Below, in pieces: positions 1-11,062 of a DNA stretch of 60,000 bases. Position 1 is the stretch's first letter; each line of letters opens with the position of its first letter. The stretch covers positions 873,586 through 933,585 of the forward strand of contig NW_019775857.1 in assembly GCF_001039355.2 (NCBI RefSeq), in the 5' to 3' direction. A program made the translations under genes and the position numbers. The notes beneath the pieces are model-generated. The model was not told the origin of the DNA, made no database searches, and was given only the letters and a program-made list of their open reading frames with translations. Source of the stretch: Lingula anatina. Taxonomy: Eukaryota; Brachiopoda; Lingulata; Lingulida; Lingulidae.

Positions 1-250
1 AATACAAATCATTCTCTAAATTTGCCAAGAGATTTGGCGATTATCACTGTTCGCACTTTTGATACTAATTGAGATCTTTAAATATTGAAAAATATTCTTT
101 CTCAAAGATGGCAAATACATTAAGATGACGCATTGCTTCTGACCATGAAGAGTAAAGCTTTTTGTTTGTCCCTACTTGACTGCAAATTAACACGGAAGCA
201 AAGTTTACGTGGATAATCTCTAAATTATTCGTAATAATCACTTAAGGGAT

Positions 251-457
251 NCAACTCGTGCCCCAGGCTCATGCTTCATTAATGGCAGGTGGTACCATGA
301 GAACGCCGTTGTACGGAACAGCCACTGCAGCACAGCGATTTGCCAGCATGGTTCTGTCATATATTACGATTCCTTTGAATGCTTGTTTGGCCGCACTACC
401 ACTACACCGCCTTCTACAACCACGCCTCCTGTTAATCCACCCGATTTTGGACTTTGA
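251..457 (+). pseudogene. Copy A of the VWC-like secreted protein gene, 5' part missing at an N
   Basis: An open frame of 68 codons plus stop TGA (455-457) begins at the single N at 251. It matches the last Cys module and tail of the genes at 4103 and 11063: it starts at the linker before GSC, keeps the four-Cys pattern and ends in a Thr/Pro tail with the residues NPPDFGL. Bases 1-250 match not coding sequence but the distal upstream flank of copy C (about 10530-10790). The N therefore joins upstream flank directly to the last module, and the promoter, signal peptide and first modules are absent. The surviving frame has no stop, so this may be an intact gene hidden by a collapsed gap rather than a true pseudogene. 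The start cannot be given. Confidence 0.7.
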
Positions 458-1204
458 AGGGACAAATGATGGCAATCAGACAGGCGCTATTCGCGTCGTT
501 AATGTAAAAAATAGTTAAACATATTGGAAAAAAGAATAAGCAAATTGCAATATGGTAATATTAAAGTTGTTATTTATTTGAAAATATCCTAATATTCATA
601 TTGTGCTGATTTGCCTTATTTTAATACTTCTGTGTCACCATTATATATAAGGCGCGCGCGCGCGCGCGCGCGTGTGTGTGTGTGATTTACTGCAACCTCT
701 CTGTATAACTATCAAGTAGTCACATAAATATTTACCTCACACGATTCAAATTTGTACCACTCTCTTCATCCTTCGACTAATGTCAAAGGCATCTTCGATC
801 GCAAACGAGAAATTTGCAGTGCACTAACGACACAAATCAAAATTGAAAAAGTATTCTTTTTGAGTAACAAGTCGATTTATCTACCGAACCTTTGTCTAAT
901 GAGCTCAGTACGTCGCAGGACCTACGCACATAGCCTGAGCGAGAATGATATTGTCACCTTTCACCCAAAACGTATTTACTGTCTTATATAGATTCTTTAG
1001 GGTAATACATAAATCTTCAGTGACTAAATTAATTAACATTTACATATATGACAGCTTACGAGTGACTTAAAAATTGCAATTTTGTGGTTAAAACTGAAAA
1101 ATCTGTTTCTCACATTTCTCTTTTACCTGATCACCGTTTCAACGCCGATTGAATGAAACCATTTAGTATTCCAAACCCCTGCCATCGATTTTTCTTTAAA
1201 GTCT
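458..1204. other. 3' flank of copy A, with GC/GT microsatellite
   Basis: No gene is seen. The stretch repeats DNA found again downstream of copy B: the part after about 560 matches about 5510-5880. It holds an alternating GC run turning into GT at 651-684. Short open frames here have no coding character. Confidence 0.6.
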
Positions 1205-1452
1205 TAGACTGCATTCCCACAGATATTTAGATCGATCTATCCCCATGGGGAGTCTCACTAAATTGTTGTCAACTTGGCCGGCTTAAATGTCGGGCACGCC
1301 TAGTAAAGCTGTTATGGGGTAATTGCCTTTGCTGATTCGGTAGGCGAGACAGACATTTTAACCTCTTGAGCTGACAGCAATTTAGCGTGAACCCCCAGGG
1401 AGTTAGGTCGATCCAGATGGATCGATCTAAATCTGTGGGAATGCAGTCTTAA
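1205..1452. mobile_element. Fold-back (TIR) element family 1, copy 1
   Basis: About 248 bp whose two ends are inverted repeats of each other: the left end reads GACTGCATTCCCACAGAT and the right end ATCTGTGGGAATGCAGTC. The arms run far inward through the ATCGATCTA motif and the CTCACTAAATTG/CAATTTAG segments. There is no coding capacity, so it is a MITE-like non-autonomous element. The superfamily is not determined. Confidence 0.8.
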
Positions 1453-1701
1453 GGGCCATTCCCACAGATATTTAGATCGATCTATCTCCCTGGGGAGCCT
1501 CACTAAATTGCTGTCAACTTGGCCGGCTTAAATGTCTGTCACGCCTAGTAAAGATATTAGGGGGTAATTATCTTTACCCCTATCTGATTCGGTAGGCGTG
1601 ACTGACATTTAAGCCTCTTGAGCTGATAGCAATTAAGCGTGAACCCCCAGGGAGTTACGTCGATCCAGATGGCTCGATCTAAGTATGGGAACCCAGTCTT
1701 A
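1453..1701. mobile_element. Fold-back element family 1, copy 2 (tandem)
   Basis: A second copy directly abuts the first in the same orientation. It begins with CCATTCCCACAGATATTTAG and ends near TATGGGAACCCAGTCTTA, with the same internal landmarks (CTCACTAAATTG, GTAGGCGTGAC, CCCCCAGGGAGTTA). Confidence 0.8.
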
Positions 1702-1930
1702 GACCCCATTCCCATAGATTTTAGATCAATCTATCCCTGTGGGGAGTCTCACTAGATTACTGTCAGCTTAGCCGGCTTAAACGTCTGTCCCGCCTACTAA
1801 AAGCTGTAAGGGGGTAATTAAGTATGATGCGCGCTCGGCTGACTGCAATTTAGCGTGAACCCCCAGGGAGTTAGGTCGATCTGAATCTAAATCTCTGGAT
1901 CGATCTCAATCTCTGGGAATGCACCCTTAG
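1702..1930. mobile_element. Fold-back element family 1, copy 3 (tandem, internally shortened)
   Basis: The third abutting copy starts CCCATTCCCATAGATTTTAG and ends CTGGGAATGCACCCTTAG. The middle is shorter than in copies 1 and 2, and the right arm carries a small internal duplication of ATCGATCT-type sequence. Confidence 0.75.
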
Positions 1931-3374
1931 TTCAGATTTTATCGTTGATAAAGCAAAATAATGCCTTTCTTTCATGAAAGTCTGTAATTAAGGACTCATA
2001 ACTCAAAACCAAAAACATTGAAACAAAAATGACGACTGAAAATTGCAGCCCATACACTCGTGGTCAAATCTGCCAATTTTGGTGATAAAATCTTGTTCAG
2101 GGACAAAGTAACGTCCCATACCGATTCCTATCTCACCTCAAAATAGAAAGGTGTTAAATTGACGATTAAAGATGCATACAAAGTCAATTTTTTGTCACAA
2201 AAACCAACCAAATGCCAGCATATAGTTTCAAGTAGTATAACTAAGAGAATTACCAAAAGGCATTGTTTAATTTTACCCGAAAATGATGTTTGAACATATT
2301 TTTCTGCTGGCATTCTAAGCTGTATGTCAATGGGGCAGGAAAGTAGGTCACGGAAGTAGGTTAAATTTACAACCATAAATTTAAAGAAAGGGGCAGTCTA
2401 AAGGTCTTTTATGGCTGATCGAGTGATCTGTTCAGTTTATCCCTTGGCATGTCGAATTTATTTGAGTCATATAAGAAGCTAGTAGAAGTGGTTTACATGT
2501 GTTACTGGGAATCCACTATCCACCGTTGCTCGGTTCGTATGTACCTTTAAAGCTTCGCCTATGTTTATACATGGCAAGGAGAAATATAAATGCCGATATT
2601 TTATATTTTCGAGAGCTTTTTTATTGTTTGAAAATCAGCACAAAGATACCGGTAGATGCATTATTGAATAATTGGATGCAGGAAAACCTCATTTCCGATA
2701 TTTGGATGATAATAAAAGGTAAGACTGGGTATGAACCTGAGAAACTAAGAACATGATATTACATAATGTGTTTATATGAGTTTGTTCCTTAAGCTTAAAA
2801 GCTAAGGCCCTGGTTCCTAGTTGTGGGAAAACAAAATGCACTATATGAATGGTATTCAAGTAAACGTCCCATCTTCCGCTCAGAGAATGAATTTTGGCCC
2901 ACTCTCGCCATTGGTTGGGATTGCCATAAAAATGCAAAATGGTTTCTACCTTATCTACAATAATCTTTCAGGTCGCCTCTCTTGGTTTCCATCACCCTTT
3001 ATCAATCAACAAGTGGTTTTTTCGGTTTATATTACTAACCAAAACACTATCAAAACTATTGCCATATACATAACAATAAACATACAATTAGTTACAGTTA
3101 AAGGTCTCAGGAAGAGGGTCTTTTTCTTACCGTACATGTAAATTTAGGCTAAGGAGACGGTGTGTTTGTGAGAGTATACCAAATATCGTTTTCCAAGAGG
3201 ACATAAGACCAGTGTAGGTTAAATTTGCTGGTTTGGTTTAAAAGTAGGGTAATATAATAAAAGCGGCCTTATTAGGCCAAATCACAAACAATCAATATTC
3301 CTTGTTGCCTTCTTTCTTGTTATGAATGAGACTATGAAAGTTTGTGGTAGTGGTACACTGAGATGAAGGAGACA
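1931..3374. other. Intergenic part of array unit 1
   Basis: No gene is supported. The segment 2720-3240 is repeated after the other gene copies: around 5900-5985 continued at 7758-8100, with pieces near 8400-8470, 15030-15170 and 15230-15310. Landmarks are CATGATATTACATAATGTG, GGCCCTGGTTCCTAGT and GAGAGTATACCAAATATCG. Open frames at 2499 and 2821 fall in this repeated non-coding DNA and show no domain. Confidence 0.55.
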
Positions 3375-3962
3375 TAAAAAAACAGCTGCTTAACAAACTG
3401 CCATTAAAAACGAATTAACCATAGCTATTTTAAAAGGTTGAAGGTAGGTCATAAGCTGAGTGCATGACACTTTCTAAAACAGCATTTAAGTCACGTAATC
3501 AAATCGTGTCCTACATTTAGACTACAATGTATAACGACAAAAACATATGCAATATGAACTGACTTCGACGCAGCTTTCCTTATTTAACCTAACATCAAAC
3601 TTTTTTTTTCAAGACAACCTTCCTGAATAACAATCATTCTCAGAAAAAAAAATGATCGGTTAGCACCGTTTGCTATGTACTTATGATATTACTTGAGATC
3701 TTTAAATATGTGAAAATATTATTTCTTAATGACGACAAATACATTTAGATGACGCATTGCTTGTGACCACGAATAGTTAAGCTTTTTGTTTGATACGTAA
3801 TAATCACTTAAATCCTTTCTTTGGGGCATGAGACTAAGATCCTTGTTCCATATGCCTACTGTAATCTGCTGTCAACACGTGGGACTGAGCATGTCTATTA
3901 AAAAAATAATCATGTCTGGACCCAAACCTACGCTTTGCATATATTTCTAACTCACGCCCGCA

Positions 3963-3968
3963 TATATA
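3963..3968 (+). promoter_or_regulatory. TATA-like box upstream of copy B
   Basis: TATATA lies 140 bp before the ATG of copy B. Copy C has the same motif 139 bp before its ATG, within well-conserved flanking sequence. The distance implies a 5' leader of about 100 bases. Conservation between duplicates is expected anyway, so the call stays tentative. Confidence 0.35.
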
Positions 3969-4102
3969 CATTTGGATGTCTCTCGTCTCATTTGGATGTT
4001 ACGCATCTAATTGTATTCTAAACCAGTAAAGCGAAAGCAACGTAAAACAGAAACTTTTTTTCATTTCAAGAAGAAACTTGGCTGTAACTGAAAGCCGTTA
4101 CC

Positions 4103-4912
4103 ATGCGGAACATGTTGGTTTTAGTTGAATGTGTATTGTTGGGGCTACTTTATGGTGAACTGCACGCCAAACCAGTGATTAAGTCATGCATTTACGAAGG
4201 TAAGGTCTACAACGTAAACGGGCTGATTGCCGACAACCAGTGTTACTTGGTGTATTGTAGTGATGGACACTTAAAGTCTATACTGAAGCCATCGTGTTTA
4301 CCTAGTAAGAACGGTCCAATCATAAACAAAAGACAAAGTAATCATCGTTTTGCGCCGCCGGTAAAAACTACAATCTCCTTAGCACCAATCAAGCCAGCAG
4401 CTAAAGAAATCACTATACCAACAACAACTGTACCACCAACTCGGTCACCCACAACCACCCCGCCGACAATGCCACCAGGATGGTGTTTTTACAATAACAA
4501 ATGGTATCCTTCAGGCGACACTATTGCCAAGGATCGTTGTGGCATAGCTGTTTGCAACGACGGCTCCATCACTTATTACGGTATCAAGGATTGGGAATGT
4601 ATGAACGGTAGAGCGGCTACACCAACCACCACTCCACCGACCACTGCACCATTTGCCAATATACCACCAAGCAAGCCGCCAGCTAAAACCACATTACCAC
4701 CAACGACAACTGTTGCCCCAGGCTCATGCTGCATTAATGGTATGTTGTACAATGACAATGCCATTGTACCAAGTAGCCACTGCAGCGGAGCGATTTGCCT
4801 GCAGGGTTCCGTGGTAATTTATGATAACTTTGAGTGCTTGTTTGGCAGCACTACCACTACATTGCCTCCCACAACCACGCCTCGTGTTATTCCACCCGAA
4901 TGTGGACTTTAA
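4103..4912 (+). CDS. Secreted Cys/Thr/Pro-rich protein with three VWC-like half-domains (copy B)
   Basis: The 269-residue single-exon product starts with a clear signal peptide (about residues 1-22, hydrophobic VLVECVLLGLLYG, cleavage near HA/KP). Three short Cys modules follow, starting near residues 28, 127 and 208. Each has four cysteines in the order C-x-G-x-x-Y-C-C-C, resembling the first half of a von Willebrand factor C domain. Thr/Pro-rich linkers (TTTPPT type) separate them and suggest mucin-like O-glycosylation. A likely role is extracellular matrix, mucus or a secreted binding protein, but I recognise no specific family and give no function. The start is supported by the signal peptide, an ACCATG context and conservation in copy C. 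It sits in a tandemly duplicated unit. Codons are regular and no frame break is seen. An ATTAAA near 5038 could serve for polyadenylation. Confidence 0.8.
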   Translation: MRNMLVLVECVLLGLLYGELHAKPVIKSCIYEGKVYNVNGLIADNQCYLVYCSDGHLKSILKPSCLPSKNGPIINKRQSNHRFAPPVKTTISLAPIKPAAKEITIPTTTVPPTRSPTTTPPTMPPGWCFYNNKWYPSGDTIAKDRCGIAVCNDGSITYYGIKDWECMNGRAATPTTTPPTTAPFANIPPSKPPAKTTLPPTTTVAPGSCCINGMLYNDNAIVPSSHCSGAICLQGSVVIYDNFECLFGSTTTTLPPTTTPRVIPPECGL

Positions 4913-5983
4913 AGGGGAAAATGATGGCAATCCGTCAGGCATTTTTCGCATCGTTAATGTAAAAATAATTAAACATATTGAAAATAGGGATAAGGAAGTT
5001 GAACTTATCGTCTCAAAATAACAAAAGTTATGGTAATATTAAAGTTGTTATTTATTTGGAAATAATATGAAATTCATATGGTGCTGATCTGCATTAACTT
5101 TATACTTCCGTGTCACCATTTTACATACGGCATGTGTGTGTGTGTGTGTGCACGCGCGCACGAGCGATAAAGAGACCATTCTGAACAGAAGATACGCCTC
5201 TACACGCGCCATTCTTCCAGGGAGCTAGCAATTAAACCCCGGGGCCCTGATTTAATGGGTTTAATGGCGGCGAGACCATCAGCGGATTAGTTGGCTCTTC
5301 TTTTATGTAGGGTCCGCCATATTTGATCCATGGATCAGTAGATCCTCAGATCATCTGTTCTGAATGGCTACTTACTGCAACCTCTCTGTACAACCAAGTA
5401 GTCGCACTAAAGTCTACTTCACACGATTCAAATATGTACCACTGTTTTCTTGTTTTCAAGAGCATTATCTTCGATCACAAACAAAACAAATCTACAGAGC
5501 AATATGGTAATATTAAAGTAGATATTTATTTGAAAATATCCTAATATATTCATATTGCGCTGATTTGCATTATTTGAATGCTTCTGTGTCACCATTATAC
5601 ATACGGTGTGTGTGTGTGTGTGTGTGTGTAAGTGTGCGTGTGTGATACACTGCAACCTCACTGTAGAACTACCAAGTAGTCGCATAACTACCTCACACGA
5701 TTCAAATATGTACCACTCCTCATTCTTCGATTACTGTCAAAGGCATTTTCTTCGATTGCAAACAAGACAAATCTGCAGTGCACTCACGACACAAATCAAA
5801 ATAGAAAATGTAATCTTTTCGAATAACAAGGCGGATTGATCTACAGAATCTTCCTCTAACCAGCTCAGTATATTGCAGTTCCCTGAGCGAGACTCTTTTT
5901 AAGACTGGGTATTATCCTGATCAACTAAAACATGATATTACATAATGTGGTTATATGAGTTTCTTATTCAACTTGAAAGCTAG
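4913..5983. other. 3' flank of copy B with GT microsatellites
   Basis: No gene is seen. GT runs lie at about 5132-5150 and 5606-5629. The sequence around 5500-5880 repeats the flank after copy A, and an internal piece around 5040-5110 is a second version of the same segment, so the flank is itself partly duplicated. Confidence 0.55.
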
Positions 5984-7615
5984 GGCCTTTATCCCGGTTG
6001 CACCAACGTAAATTTGCTCGGATACGACTGTCGTAAACCTGATGACGTCCTTGCGCCAGGTTTATTCTCCCTGTTAACGCCCGTTGCATCGAGGCAAAAA
6101 ATGGTCGTCTTAACTACACCTGAGTAACGCTTCGCTATCAATGCCAAGCAATGCATGGATTGTATAATTAGGCAAATGAGTTCGCAGCTGCAGTCATAAT
6201 AGGGTGATAAACACAAAATGAGCAGTTTAGTTACCGAGAAATTCAGAAGCTTCATTTTTCCATTTTACAAATTAAAACGTTAAAATATGTTAACTTTGCT
6301 GTTGCCTAGAATATATAGCAATGAAATCGTATATGTATTCTGAATCAAATTTTTCTTATAGTATGTTAAAACATTATAAAGCTTTAATTAATTGATGCCT
6401 GTTAAAAACGAATAAAACGCGTTGGAGGCAGTACGTATTCTAATAAATGGATTTAACCAACTTCATATTTATTATTCACACTTTTGAATTTGAAAATAAT
6501 GCAAAATTGCACCTTTAACGCCAATATTAAAAAAAAATACAACAATGGCAACCAATCCATGACCTACTTATCAATAGTTACACCATGTGATATCATTTAA
6601 ATTAAGTGAGCTTACATCTTGTAATTTTGAAATACAAGAGCCCCTATACATATGACATGAACCGTATAATGTTGACATTTTAAGCTTCTCTTTGTATGTT
6701 TATATATCATAAAATATGAATAATAAAAATGTGAAGAAAAAATGACAAAAGCTATGGTTAGTAAAAAAATTCTGAAAAGAAATTAAGAAATCGAAAGCCA
6801 AGACTCACTAAATTGCTATCAACTTAACCGGCTTCAATGTCTGTCACGCCTAGTAAAGCTGTTAGGGGGTACTAATCTTTACCCACAAGCTGACAGACAA
6901 TTAAGCCTGTTAAGTTGATAGCAATTTAGTGAGACTCCCCAGGGAGTTAGACCGATCCAAATGGATCGATCTAGGCATGGTAACCTAGTCTTACATTCAC
7001 AAACTTTATGAATGTAAAGCAAACTTCGATGCATATTCTAAGCAGAAAGAGTGTGCACGAGAGACGATTTCATGTCATCGTGGTTTAACCACTGATTCAG
7101 GATCGCAGCGTGCATAAGTACATAGCAGCGACAATTTGTGCCGTCACAGTGCTTTCCCAACTCTGTGAAGTTAAGTGTACCCATTCCTGATAATTTTTGT
7201 ATGTGTTTAATCTTACATTTTCCAAATTTTATGAATATGAAGCAAAATACAATGCAAATTTTAAGTGGAAAGCGTGCTCACAAGATGTTGAAACGCTGAT
7301 GCCTGTGTCCCACTGTTGTATCGTGGACGTGCAGATATATTAGTGTTTTAAAAACCAAGCCACTGCCCAGTTATACAGGCGGAAGCTTTGTGGAAAAAAA
7401 ACAAACAAATAACACACATTTTCTATATTAATGACGATAATTGTCATAAAAGCCTTGTCATAGTGAAAAAAGAGCTACGATTGACAAGTGGCAGGCGTAA
7501 ATTTACGACTAGGTTAAGACTGGCGTAAACACTACTCCAGTTTGGTGCAACTGACACATCGTTTTGTGCTGAAGTTACTCAGGCGCAACTGCTACCCGCT
7601 GGTGCAACCGGGCCC
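5984..7615. mobile_element. TIR element with CCCGGTTGCACCA ends
   Basis: The left end near 5994 reads CCCGGTTGCACCAACG and the right end near 7600 reads GCTGGTGCAACCGGG, the inverted form. The inner borders also resemble each other in inverted orientation (CGTAAATTTGC / GGCGTAAATTTACG). The roughly 1.6-kb interior has no coding potential and carries a nested family 1 copy (6798-7002). The element interrupts flank DNA that is continuous near 2800 (GCTAAGGCCCTGGTTCC), which supports insertion. Exact ends and target-site duplication are not certain. Confidence 0.6.
6798..7002. mobile_element. Fold-back element family 1, nested truncated copy
   Basis: This copy starts inside the left arm (AAGACTCACTAAATTGC), runs through GTCACGCCTAGTAAAGCTG and ends with CCCAGGGAGTTAGACCGATC and CCTAGTCTTA. 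The outer left TIR is missing. Confidence 0.7.
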
Positions 7616-7630
7616 TGGGCTACGTAACTC

Positions 7631-7751
7631 GAAAGCATCGCGAATTGCGAATAGCGATATCACCTATCATTCGAGGCTATTTTATGGGGAGAGTATGGGC
7701 GAGTTATGGAATCGAGACGCTTGCGCTCGGTCGCAATGCGCGATGCTTTCA
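7631..7751. repeat. Small fold-back insertion
   Basis: Arms GAAAGCATCGCGAATTGCGA (7631-7650) and TCGCAATGCGCGATGCTTTC (7732-7751) are near-perfect inverted repeats enclosing about 80 bp. It sits between the element ending near 7615 and the resumption of duplicated flank DNA (GGCCCTGGTTCCTAGTAG). Confidence 0.7.
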
Positions 7752-7757
7752 ACTTAC

Positions 7758-9698
7758 GGGGCCCTGGTTCCTAGTAGTGGGGAAACAAAATGCACCATAT
7801 GAATTGTATTTAAGTTCCGTTTTCACCGGGTTTGCGTCTGCTTGGAGAACGAATTTTGGCCTACTTTCAGCATTGTTTGGGATCACCATAAAGATGCAAA
7901 ATGGTTTCTTAGTTATCTCGATAATCTATCAAGTGGTCTCTCTTGGTTTCCGCAACCTTTTATCAATCAGCAAATGTTTTTTTTTTCCAAGTTTATATTA
8001 CTAACCAAAACAGTACCAAAACTATTCCCCTACAATAAACAAACAATTAGTTACAGTTAGAAGACCTCTTAAATATGAGAATATATTATAGCAAATATAA
8101 TACAATTTTAAATAATTGAAATGCATTTCTTTCTAACATTCAGTTTACGTACGTATTTTGGTAGCCTCTCAAAGTTTTAAACCTCAAATATTGGAGACCA
8201 TAAAAGAGTCAGCCAAGGACACGTTTGGGGAACACGTTTGAACTCGTCATGATGGACATTTACAGGTGTAGGACCAGTACAGAGCTTCTTGTAAACAGTT
8301 TAGAACCAAGGGACCGAACTTGATTTGAGGACCGGAAGAGAGGCTTAACACACGTACCTGTGATTCGGGGCCAAGAGAGACGGCGTGGGCGAGTGTTTGT
8401 GAGAGTATACCAAATATCGTTTTCCTAAGCGGCCATAAACCCGGTGTAATCGGGATTTAGGTTAAATTTGCTGTTTTGGTGTAAACGCCATTATGTGACT
8501 GACGAAAGCAGAGGACGACCGCCACTGCTGAAAATAAAGTAGTCGCGTCTACAAAAGGTCGCATCCCGGTGTAAACGTGTGAATGTAAGTGAAATATAAG
8601 ACAATGCATTACGGTTAGCGTATTTTTAATGAAAAGTTCGAATAAGAATCAAAGGGTTTGAGACACGTTTTTGTTATCTCGAATTCCATATATCCAGCAC
8701 TCAATCTGTACGCTAAACATATGTTTGGATCGATCATCACCCTATCATTAGTATAAAAACTCCAAGTAGAAAAAAGACGTTTTAGACATATATATAAGCG
8801 TTGTTATTCTAAAAACTTTCGTTAGGCAAACCATGTATATCCTTTGTTACTGAATATGAAAACTGAAAACTGTGGATACTATTAAGGCATTATCGAAAGA
8901 TGTTTGCATGATTACAGACAATACATATATTAATTCATTTCTTTCAACAGTTTTAGAAAAAGTGAAATTTGCGAATGTATTTTTCACTTAATTTTTCAAT
9001 TTTCTGTTTACTTCAAATGGATGTATATATTGAGAATATCTGCCAATGCTACTAGATATAGTTGTAATTAAACGCTAGTTCATTGATTGAACAGACAGGA
9101 AAATGGCTTCACTTGCATTCATGAGTATTTAAACCCCCCGGACAAAAGAGATGAAGGGATGTGAACTGTTATCAGGAGTCTGAAAAAGCCGTCTTACAGG
9201 TAGATAATGGCAGCTCGGTTTGACATCTAAACACACTGGCCCTCTCCTCCTGTTGCTTGTATGTCGCCACCGGACCACGTGACCACGTAGCTCATTAACT
9301 CCCAGACCTAGCGAAAAGGGCTATATTTTTAGCTTGATATTTACAAAATGAACTTCCAATTTGTGTATTTTAATAAAAAAAATAATCATTTGGACATGTT
9401 TTCTGAAGGATATGCTTCATTCAAGTCATTCTGAGGAACTGTCTGAAATCCTTTATTAAACTTTAATCAAATATCATAATGTATTTAATAGGTCTTTTGC
9501 AACTAGATGGCATGATGTTGACTTGCTCTGTTTACTGAACAGTTTGCTCTCTATCATTCTTTTGTTTACTTGAGAGGAAGCTATTCAGTAAATAAAAGAA
9601 GTAAACATCTACTAATAGTCATCTAGGTGCAAAAGGCCTATTGATATGAATTATTGTATTACTGTCCTGTATAGGTACATATAAGTTTTGATGCATGC
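7758..9698. repeat. Non-coding segment duplicated at 14976-16600
   Basis: Long stretches recur in the same order and orientation in the next unit. Examples are GCCAAGAGAGACGG (8372 and 15210), GAAAGCAGAGGACGACCGCC (8504 and 15352), CTAAACATATGTTTGGATCG and CCTCTCCTCCTGT. Differences are scattered substitutions and small indels, including a TA expansion only in the second copy. No gene is supported; open frames at 7542, 7645 and 7842 lie in this repeated DNA. Confidence 0.75.
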
Positions 9699-9958
9699 CT
9701 AAGACTGGGTTCCCATCTCTAGATCGATCTGACAGGATCGGTCTATCTCCACGGGGTTTCTCGCTGAATTGCTTTCAGCTTAAGTGGCTTAGATGCCTGG
9801 GACGCCTACTTAAGCTGCTAAACAATGGTTAATTACCTCCCTATCAGCTTCAATACGTGTGACTCTCATCTACGCCGATTAAAGTAATTGCAATAAAGCG
9901 ATAACCCCCTTGGAGATAGTTCGATACAAAGTTAGTACGACAGGCTCTGGTCTCTAAG
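9699..9958. mobile_element. Fold-back element family 1, diverged copy
   Basis: It begins CTAAGACTGGGTTCCCATCT, contains ATCGATCT and GGGACGCCTACTTAAGCTG, and ends in a degraded right arm (CTCTGGTCTCTAAGAC). The corresponding place in the next unit (about 16580) lacks it: there TACATGTCTAAGACATTCAAAA is continuous. It therefore inserted after the unit duplication or was lost from the other copy. Confidence 0.7.
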
Positions 9959-11062
9959 ACATTCAAAACCTCGTTGCCTGTGCAGGGAACGAGGTGCTTC
10001 GACAGCAGTAGTCAGTTAACAATCAAATCATTCCGATCGTCACTCTCAAACGCGTTCATCTCTTCCTTCAGTATTACATTTGCCGTAGTCCTACCAGCGA
10101 TTGTTACCCAGGATACTGCAAGAACAGAAAAACTCGGTCTTTACCGGGAAAATACTATACAGTAAGACACTTCAAAAACATCTGGTAAAAATAAAAAAAT
10201 AAGCAGATAATTAAACACATAAAAGTTAAATCTTAACATATAGGCCCTTATCGAAATTAAAATAAAAAAACAGCTGCTTTACAAACTGACATTAAAAACG
10301 AATTAACCATAGCTATTTTAAAAGGTTGAAGGTAGGTCATAAGCTGAGTGCATAACATTATCTAAAACAGCATGTAAGTCACGTAACCAGTTCGGGTCCT
10401 ACATTTAGCCTACAATGTATAACGACAAAAACATATGCAATATAAACTGACCTCGTGGCAGCTTTCCTTATTTAAACTAACATCAAACGTTTTTCTTTCT
10501 TCAAGACAACCTTCCTTATGAGACTACTGAATATAATAACAATCATTCTCAAAAATAACAAAGAAAAAGGTCGATTAGCACTGTTTGCTATGTACTTTTG
10601 ACACTAATTGAGATCTTTAAATATGAACAATATTCTTTCTCAATGACGACAAATACATTTAGATGACGCATTGCTTCTGACCATGAAGAGTTAAGCTTTT
10701 TGTTTGTCTCCTACGTAATGGCAAATTAACATGGAAGCAACGTTTACATGGATATCTCTACGTAATAATCACTTAAATCACCTTCCCTAGTGAAACATGA
10801 TAATTTTCTCATTACCATTCGGAGCATGACACTAAGATCCTTGGGAGTGATCATGTTAATTAAAAAATAATCGTGTCTGGAGCCAATCCTACGCTTTGCA
10901 TATATTACTAACTCACGCCCGCATATATACATTTGGATGTCCCTTGTCTCATTTGGACGTTACGTATCTACTTGTATTCTTAACAAGTAAAGCGAAAACA
11001 ACGTAAAACAGAAACTTTTTTCATTTCAAGAAGAAACTTGGCTGTTACTGAAAGCAGTAACC
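9959..11062. other. Unit 3 upstream flank
   Basis: No gene is seen. From about 10264 the sequence matches that upstream of copy B from about 3374 (AACAGCTGCTTTACAAACTG and onward), with an offset near 6.9 kb. This sets the period of the tandem array. Confidence 0.65.
10924..10929 (+). promoter_or_regulatory. TATA-like box upstream of copy C
   Basis: TATATA lies 139 bp before the ATG, at the same relative place as in copy B. Confidence 0.35.

Noticed and set aside
269-475. Minus-strand open frame over copy A (and similar ones over copies B and C)
   Set aside because: It is the antisense shadow of the VWC-like module, and equivalents appear wherever the module occurs.
1205-1930. CRISPR-like regular repeat array
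   Set aside because: The units are contiguous palindromic elements without spacers, in an animal genome.
7542-8060. Three overlapping plus-strand frames
   Set aside because: They lie in duplicated non-coding flank and across element borders, and their frames are broken in the other copies.
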